From positions 31,853,326-31,917,325 of the forward strand of contig OZ026844.1 in NCBI GenBank assembly GCA_964023205.1: a stretch of 64,000 bases of DNA. Reading direction: 5' to 3'. The stretch comes from Lutraria lutraria (lineage: Eukaryota; Mollusca; Bivalvia; Venerida; Mactridae). The position numbers and the translations under genes were made by a program. Positions 13,201 through 25,200 of the stretch are shown piece after piece. Below the pieces are notes generated by a model that saw nothing but the letters and a program-made list of their open reading frames with translations, had not been told where the DNA came from and searched no databases. Every line of letters begins with the position of its first letter. The stretch's first letter is position 1.

Positions 13201-16200
13201 AATGGGCATCTGATACTAATTAATCCTCAACTGTAATGTGTTTATTAAGTTGTTCACATTAGAAAACATGTAACGAGGAGTTAAACGGGTATACATTATG
13301 TATGCTATGACTGAAAGTTTAAAAAATGTCTGCCCTAATAATTTATTAAATCAATAATTGGTTTTAATGTTGTTTGAGGCAAAGTTTTCTTAGTTAGTGT
13401 TACCTACATTTGTATGAGAATGATGTGCTTTAGGCTTAAATTAAAATTAAGTTTGTTTGCCCTTTACCGACCTGAAAAAATCACTTTAAAGAACTTTATT
13501 TTTATACTTTGGAAAATAAACATGTACTCAGTGCTTTCGATAAACATTTAAAGTAGGTATCATTTGAAGTAATGAATGAAAACAGTAATGTGTATTAAGG
13601 CACTGAGTACATGTTTATGGTTGATTAAAGCACGCAATAAATGGTTGTATGGTTGCAGAATACATAAAATTAGTATAGAATGCTTCTAGATAGAAGTGTA
13701 ATTTCATGCTAGGTAAAAGTCAAATTCAGAAATTAAATAAAAATTATTTTCCTACCTACCGACCCTCTTCTAAAATTCAGGGTCGGTAAAGGGCAAACAA
13801 ATATATTTTTAATTTAGGCCTTATCATACCAATTAACCAACACAGTGTGTTTTGAAGTTATTGTGACATAGAGCTTCATCTCAGAAAATTTACTAAGTAA
13901 GCTTAACATTACAGGGCCCGTAAAGAAGCAAAGTGTGAGTGAGAGTACCAATAAATATCTTCTTTCTATCAAGTCACTATAATTCTGAACTGAGCAACAT
14001 TTTAATCTTCATAAATTATATAGTTTTATGATGTTTATTTCAAATAAGAAGTACATGGTAGATCTTTACTTTTATGATAAAGTTATACAGTACTGAGAAT
14101 GAATTGCAATATACTGTGCAACCTCTTCAAAACAACACCCTTTGGGAGTAGCAAAATTATGTTGTTTTTGATAGGTTGTTGCTCTAGAGAGGTTAAATTG
14201 TGCAATAGGAGAAAATCATGCTGTTGTTGAAGAGAGGTTGTTGCTCTAGAGAGGTTAAATTGTGCAATAGGAGAAAATCATGCTGTTGTTGAAGAGAGGT
14301 TGTTGCTCAATATAGGGCTGCTCTGGAGAGGTTGTACTGTACTGTTGTTTATGTTGATCTAAAGGATCCTCCAGGGTCAAGAGGTTATGATATCTGACTA
14401 GTTATCACTGGCCTTACTGCTGTGAGTTTGAATATGACTAAGGCTAAAAAAATAAAAATAAGTTTGTTCGGAGTGCTCCGACCCAGAATTTTAGCACTGG
14501 GTAGGTAGGTAACAATTATAGTGAAAAAAAATGTTTGAAAAAAAATTAATTGCTAGGATTTTCGTGAGTAGGTCGAAGCACTCAAAGCAAATTTATTTTT
14601 ATTCTAAGCCCAAGGACCAAACAAATTTTATACATGTACGGAAGCTGTCCAGCTTACTTATCATGGAAGGTCAGTGGTTATACCTAGCTGTACGCCTACG
14701 GCTGTCCTGGAAACATCGCCAAAAGACACTAGCTTTTGGCTCAAAGTTAAACACAGAGAAAAAACATTAAATTTATTCTTTCTTTTTATTTCAGCAAGGA
14801 TATGATCAAGAACTTCTCGGAAACATCTTCAGTTATGCAATTCTTGGAAATTCTGTAGTTGCCATCATTTCTGGAATTGTTGCCCAGTACTTCGCTGATG
14901 CTTTTGGATTTGTGTAAGTTTTTTCTCTGCATGTTCTTATCTGATAGTGCAGCAATTAACTTATAGTTGCTTATTAAGAAAAGTGGAAACAGAATTGAAA
15001 TTTAACATATTCTGAGCACTTGGTTAAGTGTGTTCTAATTGAGATTGTTTGTAGTTAGTTTGGCACAACTCTTTCAGTTGCTAAGGGGGAGTTCAGTTGT
15101 ACAGAATAACTGGGAAAGTTTGTCAGCTCATCTAATGGCAAAAAGACTTTGCTGTTGCAAGTTAAACCTCGGCCAGGAATTGATATCAATGTACCTCCTG
15201 AACACACTGTTACGATACTTGTCGGAATATATCTGTCTCCGCACTTGAATTTATAAAACTGCTATAATTTTGTTTGACTTCTCTGCAAATTTTGAAAAAA
15301 ATCTATAAAAATTCTTGTTGAGTGTGCAGTAAAGCCTGTGAACAAAGGCCACCCTTGGAAAAGAAGAATGTAGCTCTAATGAACAGGTGGCCTATATTTG
15401 GAGGTGGCCACTTACACAGGTTTGACTGTATTTGGATTAAGACTATAAAGCACTCATGGTTATTATAAAATGTTTTCAGGGCTCCATTTGATGTTTCACT
15501 CGCAGTGTTGATAGTCATGTGTGGATTTCTAGTTTTAACCTGGCAGGAAAACTATGGCAACAAGTCTATAGATGTGCCAGAATCAATGAAAAATGCTGCT
15601 AGATCTATCAAATCTGGTAAGTCCTAGCCCCAAGGCTTGAAATACTCTCCAAGCTCAAATCTCAATTCCATTCTCAAAGCATTATGGTTAGTTTAAACTT
15701 TATTTATTTTACAATGAGTAAGTTCTTACAACTTATATTAACTACTCTCGATGACTGCTTCCTGGATTCTGACTGGTACTCATGCCGAAAAAAGGGATTG
15801 TGAAGGTTCCAATCAAATTCCTCTACTGATGGGATTGAACCCGCAACCTCTGGGTAAGGAGTCGGCTGTTTTACTCCCACACCCCTGCTCCTTCTAAGTA
15901 TTATGGTTGAAAAGATAGAGCTGCGCATGGTTAATATTGTTAAAAACATGTTCAGATGAATTGTTCACTCAGATTAATGAATCAACAATATCATTATTGT
16001 CTGATCATAAATCACTTAGAAACTTGAGAAGGCAATTAAGATATGACATTTGAGCTCGGAGATTGAACTCTAGTTTTATAACCTCGGGCGTGGAAAACTT
16101 CAAATTATGTTAATAAGATGACAATAATTATTCCAGACATATGTCTGTTTCACACATAGATGTTAATTTATACATTGCAACAGCTGATAGGGGAAGCTAC

Positions 16201-19200
16201 GAGCATTCTTTTCCAATTTCATTTTTTTGCTCCTTTAATCTAAAGGAAAGGTGGCAGCGCTGTTCGAAAGGGAAAAAGTAGCATCTTGACCATTTTTTTA
16301 CCAGAAGTGTCTTCAAGAAAAATAAGAATTAGCTGAAGAGAACTTATGACAAAACATACTTTTCATAAGGGGCATAAATTTGGGCTAAATTTCAGTCACA
16401 AATCAGTTCCCCAAAAAAAACACTGATTTTGTATTTTGCATGACATGTTATTAAAAGTTCAATTACTAGGAACTATGGAAGGGAATATCCGCCAGTACAT
16501 GCATGCTGTTAAATGACAATTGCATCTTGTCTTGTTACATGCATATTGTTAAATGACAATTGCATCTTGCCTTGTTTCATTCGTTTTACACTAACTGCAA
16601 CTGCCGCGTGCCTTTATGCTTCTTTCCATCAGTAAGTGGCACGTGGCTTGATTCTATCCTTACTCTATGTATATAAATTACATATTCTTGCGTGTAAATG
16701 ACAAATGCATCTATTCTATTCATTATTATTATACCGACACATGCATGTTAACATCAATGATTGCAAGTTCAGCAAGGCGAAACCAATTAGCACTAAGCAG
16801 TAGCTAGCATGAACTTAGACGAATGCATTTGTAATATTCAATTCATACAATGCTGGGAACCAGATTTTTTCGGCAGTTTCCGTAAAAAGGTCAACCACGC
16901 ACGGTGCGTACACAAAAAACTACTCGACGAATTAGTGTAAGTTGAGCGAAACGGGACAAAAATTGTTACTGTAGAATTTGTAGCCATTCTTCATCGATGT
17001 CAATACATCGTTTCAAAAGCAGCAGATACTATATTGGTGGAGGTGAAGGTAAGTCCAGAGTAAGTTTTATCCTAAAATAACAGTTATTGTGTACATTATG
17101 TTTTAGTTATTGCTGTTGTGTGAGGAGAATTTTATTTCTATCAGGGATCTACCGGTATATAACAATGTTATATAGCATACCTGTTCATATACAGTTTAAC
17201 CTGTGAACAAAGGCTATCCTTGGAAAATACATAATTGTTAATTACCAAGTGCATGGCTTTTATTTGGATGTCATTTTGTTTTAAGCAATCAATGTTCAAT
17301 ATGAAAGACCTACACTAAAAAGAACAGTTTTAAGTTTTTCATTTGCATCAACATTCATTTCTGTTATTCATATATCAGTACAGTTGGGTACAAGTGACTG
17401 TATAGTATATCCCATTCCCATCATGTTTCTGTATTGCTCCCTGTATTTAGATATTGTGTTTCATTTTGTACCACACAAAAATGATCTAAATATCACTTAT
17501 CACAAACAGTGCCATTACAGTATGGATAAACATAAATGTTGATATTTGAATGTGTCTGTTTATTTTATTGCAGGTATAAAACATTACAGAAAAAAACAAG
17601 CTGGTGATAGTTGACAGATATGGAGGTATTTTGATGCATGGAGGATATGTTTGCTAGTGATCCAACAGTTATTTCTACCTCAGTTGTGTCTTCTATCACA
17701 ACTTCACCAAGGGTATCCGCGCAATTGTTGATTCTTCTCAAATCAATGAGAAAGATGCGTTAAAGGATGAGCAGCCAGTATACTTTTTCCCCTGAGTTAA
17801 ATGAAAGGACCACCCATATAGCTTTGATGATGACACCCCTAGATTGTTTCAGATATTTCAAGAAGAACATAGACATATGCACAATGTGAGGATAGCTTAG
17901 GACACAATTAAGGTGTGTGTCTACCTTGAAAACACTAGTCATCCACTTGAATCAAAGGATAGATAAAATACAACAATTATAATTTTTTTCATTTGTCTAT
18001 TTATTATACTGTTTATTTATGTATTTCTGTAAACAATAAATTCAGTAACCAATTGAATCATGTCTCAGTTTTAACAATAAACATATTTCATTATTGTCAA
18101 TTAGTACAACTAATTGAAATATAACTGACAACCATAATAATTGCACATGTCTTCCAATGCTTCACTGTTAAAAATGAGACTTAATGAAATTAAAATACTT
18201 CAAAAAATTGAAGTGAGGTGAATTAATTAGTCATTACAGGAACATGTATTTTGGACTACAGTCAAGACTTTGAACTTAGGCCATCCTTGGGAAATAGAAA
18301 AGTTGGCCTATATTGACAGATGGCTCTTATTCAGGAGTTATTTTGTTCTAAATGATAAATGACGGTTTAGAAAGAATGACCTTTTATTCACAAGGTGACC
18401 TTTATTCGGAGGTTTGACAGTATCTAGATATTTAACATTTGTACAATTGACAATATTGACTGAAAGTTTGCATTTATTATTAAGTAATAATTAACATGAA
18501 GAACCTAGAATATTGATCAATTCAAATACAAAAATATCTTTACAAAACAATTTAGAAATTACTTTGACACTAATAGACTGATGCTTACAAATGATGAATA
18601 ATCAATTCACATGTATTACTTATTATCATGGATTTGCATTTACATCAAATAAGTCAACTTCTTAGAAAAAACATAAAATATAGCTTCAACTTTAAATTTG
18701 CTCAGTTCTAAAATTTCTTTCAATATTACACCAATATGCAATTTGTCTGTGAATATAGTGTGATTTATAACTTCTGATATACATGAAAATTAAATATCTT
18801 CCTAGATGTAACTCTTTACTTTATTCTAAGGATCACAGATACAAAATTTATTTATTCATTTAAACATTAGCTATGTATAGCTGTTGACCAAAATGGAAAT
18901 AAAGGTTTATTTTAACTTTTTTGTGTTATCCTTTATATAATATGTCTAACATGGCTATACACATGTTTCTTGTAATATATGTATATTTTCTTTAAATGTA
19001 TGCCAGTTTATTAATACATTGTAATTTGTATATTGAAAAAAATCTAGTTAAATACTTTTTACATCATAACGAGAGCTTAATAGTAGAGCTTAGTAGTATA
19101 AGATTTAATAATTTATGCAAATTATATTTTCAATTGCACACATATTTTATAAACAAAAAACAACAACAGATACTTGTAAGTCATTATGGCAATGTGCTGT

Positions 19201-22200
19201 CACAAACAACCTATAGATGGAATGCATGTGTATCTTTTCCTAAATATTCTATGAGTCACAAAATTCTGCAGGTCCTGTGATGTGAATAATATGAATATAA
19301 CTTTTGCATATAAATATATATATACTTCCATCTTAATATTACATATACGGTATATATAATACCTATGTAATGTTTATTATGTTTTATTACTAACTTCCAC
19401 CTCTGTAGCAACAATTTTGTCAGGAAAGCCACTTTTTGAGAAAACCCATTTGCGATATCTTCATGTACCAGTCTGGCCAACATATCATTGAGTATAAACT
19501 CATTAGCTCCACAACCAAAAACACACACTAGCTAAAAGTCTTCTGTCCAGGCTGATTGACTGTACATGTACCACTGTGAGTAGTCCAACCATTGCCAATA
19601 TTGACTGAAAATTGAACGCCATTGACATTAATTAGGTTTATTTTATAAATATCATCAAAAGAAGTATGTTAGGCTGTAGGTAATTGAAAAGTTAATCATT
19701 CCCATAATATTATCCTTGATACCAAACATATTTTCACATATGCAATTATTTCTGTAATGGGGAGGAGGAAAATAATGTAGTACCCAATGCGGGACTCGAA
19801 CACGCAACCTCCTACTTGCATGTCAGATGCTCTACTAACTCGGAGCTAATCAGGCTGTGAATATCTCAGCCAATTTATAAAATTTAATACAATATACCAC
19901 ACAGCTACATTCCTCCTTCCTTTTTATTCAAAGTAATTAATTGCGACAACTATAGGTTCTTTTGACTAACTCAGCTAGCCTTTGCTTCACCCTAGGTGCT
20001 AGTCTCATCCTAGTCACAGCATCAAATGTAATAGGAGGAAATTTAAATTAAAATTTAATGTTCCTGATGCGGGGCTCGAACCCACGACCTCCTGCTTGCA
20101 AGTCAGATGCATTACCAATTAAACAATATACCACACCCCTACATTTCAAACAGTCAATAGACCGTTACATACAGGTTCAAAGATGCGAAACACAGTCTTC
20201 ATGAATAAGAACCAGATCCTTTACTGCTGTCTATATAAATCAAATATTGATTCTACAATTTACCCCCCCCCCGTCTAAAAAAATCTAAAATAAGCCCCGA
20301 ACCTGAATTTGCTCCAGACAGACCTGAGTTAATGAGAAGTAACACGGTAAATATAGGAGTAAATAATGTTTATGTAGATCTACTAAAATATTCACCTGAA
20401 ACAGGTAGTTGTATTTAGACCTGTCTGAAACGATGTTCAGAAAAACATTGCCGTACTGCCTCGTCGTAGCACAGTTTCTTCAACATTCAACAAAATGTTA
20501 TATTCTCGCCGATCTCGGTTGGTTTATTGGATGTAACAGAAACCATTTCTAACACACTGCCACTGACATTATCGTCGAGACCGACGAGACAGCTCGATAT
20601 TCATTAAAAACAACATGTGTCATTGATATACACTTCCGTAAACATTGAAGTTTTTACTATCGCACCGTTAAACCACGGAAAATTCCGAACTTGTAAATTT
20701 GATGTCCGGAGTTGTCTCCCGTGTATAGTAATTTGCGCAAGAAGCTAAAAGTTTTATTGGTTCCCAGTCATGTACTTCATGTACCATTGTAATGTCATGC
20801 TTCAACAAGAATAATGTTGAATCCAAAAAGCAGTAACAATAGCAGTTAGAAATAGTGTGAATAAACATTTCAAGATAAAGAAGGCATAACGAAGTTGTAA
20901 ATTGGATGCAAGAATGAACGATATATATGAAGGGAGTGTCCACTTAGCATCAAGTAATATGAAACATGAATAACGTAGCAAGCACTTGTAAGAAACCAAA
21001 ATGCAGTTGTCAAGTAGAAGAACGCATATGCAAGTAAATAACATAACATTGTCATTTAACAGCATGAATGTACTGGCGGATATTCCCTTCCATAGGAACA
21101 GATTAACATTCTGATAAGGTTGCTGACTTCACGTCACTGTAACCTCTCACTGATAGAGGGTCGTGGATTAGAGCCCAGCTATCGACCATGTCTCTTTATC
21201 AGTTGCTTACAGAGGATGGGAGTCTAGCACTGGTTCTTCTCAGGAACGATGCTTAGGTGAACTGTTCACCTCAAATAACTCTGACTTCTGAAAAGGGACA
21301 TAAAATTCTAATAAACGTATGTTTGCAAAAATTATAAGAATTAGCTGAAAAGGAATACTTTATGATTTTTTTGGGGGGAATCATGCCATTCAGACAGGGA
21401 TATAGGGCTGTATTAAGTCCCAAATCAGTCCCCTAAAAAACACTTACGGTAAGTTTTCGTGAAACTGGGTCCAGATTTACATTCTGATAGATCTATTCTC
21501 AAACATACCTTATTTACACTTTCAGATTTTAAGGTTTTAAGTCTTGGCTTGATCCAGTCCTTGTTTGAGGGATCAATGTATGTGTTTGTATTGGAATGGA
21601 CACCAGCGCTCACACCACAAACTGATCCAGTGGCTGCTACTGTTGCCACGGACACAGACAACGATGGACATCGTGGTTCTATACCACATGGTCATATATT
21701 TGCTGGGTTCATGGTAGGTTTGGTTAGGAAATGGAAGAATAATACATACTTGTTTGGTTTTTATTCTGGTTCTGTAAATATAGATAAGAAAAGAATTCCT
21801 AGGGGAAAAACATAATACTGTGGAATCATTAATTTTCGTTGGGGATTTAATTTCGTGGATTTCATGGGTCAGCTCATCCACGAAATCAAATACTCACGAA
21901 TTTAAATGTGGAGATAAGGCATTTCTCTTCAAAAATCAAAATCCACAAATTTATGACCCCACGAAAAAGCCATTTTAGTAAAAACCACAAAAAATTGAGC
22001 CTGATGTAAATAAATGAAAATACAGTAATTATGAAACATTCCACACTTTCCTCAAGTATTTTTGTGCATTATTTTGGATGTACAATGCAATCTGTCCAAA
22101 GCAACACCCCTTGTGAGTAGCAAAATTATGTTGTAGTTGAGCGGGTGTTGCTCTAGAGAGGTTAGATTAATAGTTAAATCATACAGTGGGAAACAATCAT

Positions 22201-25200
22201 GCTGTTGTTGAAGGGAGGTTGTTGCTCAAGAGATTGTTGCTCTGGAGAGGTTGTACTGTAGTTAACATATTTCATATGAGTCATTTTTCATTGCTAATGT
22301 TATTTGGAATTTTCTTTATTGAATGACAAAAATGAATATAAAAACCAGCCTATGGCCATTAGTGTAATGTTTAGTCTAAAATGTTTGCTTTGACCTATAT
22401 TGCCTACCTTTACAGTTAAGCGAATCAATACAGTTGTATGTGACAATATTTTATTTAATATTGTATTCCAGGTGTCAATAATGATTGGGTCTTCATTATT
22501 CAAACTGTTATCAAAGTATACAAGCGTTGAGTCATTTATGAGGTAAGTACATACATGTAGAAAACCTCTGAAGTTAGTTCTTAGATTATAGTCTCATATA
22601 CATACGTTATGTAAAACTTACTGTCCAAGTGTTGCTAAAATTATGTATCTCCTACATTATGCTGCAGACCTGCCTCCGTGGTCGCTGACTTCAAATCATG
22701 GTAACCTCTCACTGATAGAGAGTCATGGGTTCAAGCCCAGCTACCGACCATGACTCTTTATGTGAGAAAGTAGGCAGTTGCTTACAGAGAATGGGAGTCT
22801 AGTACTGGTTCTTCCCAGGAATGATGGTTAGATGAACTGTCCACCTCTAATGACTCTGACTGTTGAAAAGAGGCATAACATTTGATCAAACGGACAAACA
22901 AACATCATACTGCATGTTTTTAAGCTTAAATATTCCAGCAACTCACTGACAGAATTCTTTACATACATTGCAAAAAGCCATTAACTATTATAACATCTAT
23001 GTAAATATTTCTTTTTTAGGCTTGTGTTATTTGTAGCAGCTGTTACATTAGCAATACCTGTTGTGTTTCCTGGAGTAAGTATTCATCCATAATGTACAGC
23101 ATGTGACTTGCTCTCTTGATTTAACACATCATGGGGTCAATTACTTGAGGAACTACATTATAATTAATCAAATGAAGGGTTATTTTGTTCTTTTCCATTG
23201 ATCAGTTTGGGTATCGGTATTGACTGACTGGTCATAACAAGTTCCACCAATTTATAGATTTAAAAACTAAACCATAATTATATTGCTAGTGATTTGAAAC
23301 AAATATCATTTTTGGTTAGTCTTCTATAAACCAATATTGCACGTAATTTACAAATTTTTTAACAGTGATAACTACATTGTATTTAGGAATACATTACAGC
23401 AAATAGCCTTAAAATAACTATAAATGAATAATGCAGGGAACCGTTCCTCAGATTTTTTATTTTATCCATTTTTCAAAATAAGATTTTAATTAATCTCAAG
23501 TAGATGTACATGTAGTTAGACTGTTAAATCAGCACTGCTCAAATTTGAAGTAATGACACTGCTCCCCTGTAAGCCCAAAATAAACTGTACAAACTTTAGA
23601 AGTTCCTAATTTTGAACATTTTAATGGTTACCCATGAAAGTCAGATCGGGATTCGAACCTGAATCTCCCCATAGCCAATTACTGGCCTGGGTTGCTCTAT
23701 CCAGTTAAGCTATCTGACCGTAAAATTACAAGTAAACTGCAATATGTAGATTAGTTATAGATTTATTCAAATGTGAGGAAATTAACAAATATAAAACATT
23801 TGTTTTGAAATAAATAATGATTATTACAGAAGGGAGGGTCTTTCAATTGAATGGTCTGGACTCGTGCTCTTCAGGCTCTTATCTCTGTATAAACATCAAG
23901 TCGTGCTGTCGATACATATCAAACTCCAAATGGCGACTTCTTCAAAAAGGCTCAATTTCATGTATTATTATTTCTTAGCATCGGAAACAATATGAAAAAG
24001 TAACTGCATGATTTAATTCAACAACCTTTAAAAGACATGAAATTAATCCTGACTACATCACTCTATAACTTTAAAGGGTTATATTTACTTACGAAAAATA
24101 CACGCTTTGTGACAACAATCTAGATATGGGCTTTAAACGAGTTTTCATCCATTATGTACCGTCGGATTTCAACATACATGAATGGATTTTATCTTAAGAA
24201 ATTGATCAAATTAGAAGGAGATTTTATCTTAAGAAATTGATCAAATTAGAAGGAGATACTTACAATCTAACTTTTCGTGGAGCTCTACACCAATAATGTT
24301 TAGTAATTTGTGAATATTTGGGTATCTACGAGGGGCTATCCAAAAGTTTGTGGACAATGCTTATAAAATGAATATTTAGCAACAGATCGTTCTGATATTT
24401 AATTCATGCAAATTTTAGTTCAATATGAGCTGGAATACAAAATTTCATGCAGAAAAAAATAAAAGTTACTATGCTATAAACAAACAAAGAACACCATGTC
24501 TGCAGATCTGCGGCCATTGTCAATAACGTCACGTCATAAACGTTAAAATGTGTCACACTTTGTCCTGCCCACCTACTGCGACGCATTTACGTTGGCGCTT
24601 TACTCCATGAGAGAAAACTGCATCAAAGCAATCTTTCTCAATGGTGTACAAGTATGTCTGAGATGTTTTACGTAACTCATCAAAACTGTTGAAACGCCGT
24701 CCCTTTGAGCTCAGATTTCAACTGTGGAAATAAGGCGAAATCATACGGATAAGATCAGGTGATGATATGGGAATGTTGAAGAATCTTAGCTTCCACATTG
24801 TTGTCTGTAACTCACTGGACACATAGGCTGGTGCATTTTCATGGTGAAATATCATCTTGCCACGGTAACCATCACTATTTCATATGTAATGTTATGTGGC
24901 GGTCCCTGGTCACAACGTCGTGAACGAGTTCAACGTCAGTTTTCCGGCTTTTGGTGTTGGTTCATCCAGTGGTTGTGTCATCCCTAACCATCTCACGTCC
25001 TTCACTAAACCTTTTATGCCACTAGTGCACGAATGAACAAGCCACCTTAGGCTTTCCGGAAGCTTCTGACATCGATTCCATATCCTGCGTTGGTGTTTTA
25101 CCGAAATTGAAACAGAATTGTATGATCGCTTTTTGTTTCATCTTGTCTACAGACGTCATTTTGGCATAGTATGACGCTAGGATTAAGGCATGTTATTCAC

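Larger units (their letters stand above)
16474..21094. mobile_element. 4.6-kb element with 47-bp terminal inverted repeats
   Basis: The left end from 16474 (TATGGAAGGGAATATCCGCC, then AGTACAT, then CATGCTGTTAAATGACAAT) is the inverse of the right end at 21048-21094 with a single mismatch in 47. TAGGAAC abuts both ends; GGAAC could be the target duplication. Inside the left end the block TGTTAAATGACAATTGCATC occurs twice (16508, 16550) and a diverged AAATGACAAATGCATC follows near 16695, which looks like subterminal binding sites. I find no intact transposase; the longest open frames are under 95 codons. The element sits in a MFSD5 intron and carries other repeats inside it. Confidence 0.8.

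Noticed and set aside
20668..20943. Minus-strand 91-codon frame as a gene
   Set aside because: Its N-terminal half is AT-rich with no recognisable motif, and it lies inside a transposon-like element; it is kept only as part of a low-interest finding.
21459..21815. 118-codon frame as a separate gene
   Set aside because: It is MFSD5 exon 6 (21526-21713) read through its acceptor and donor into introns.
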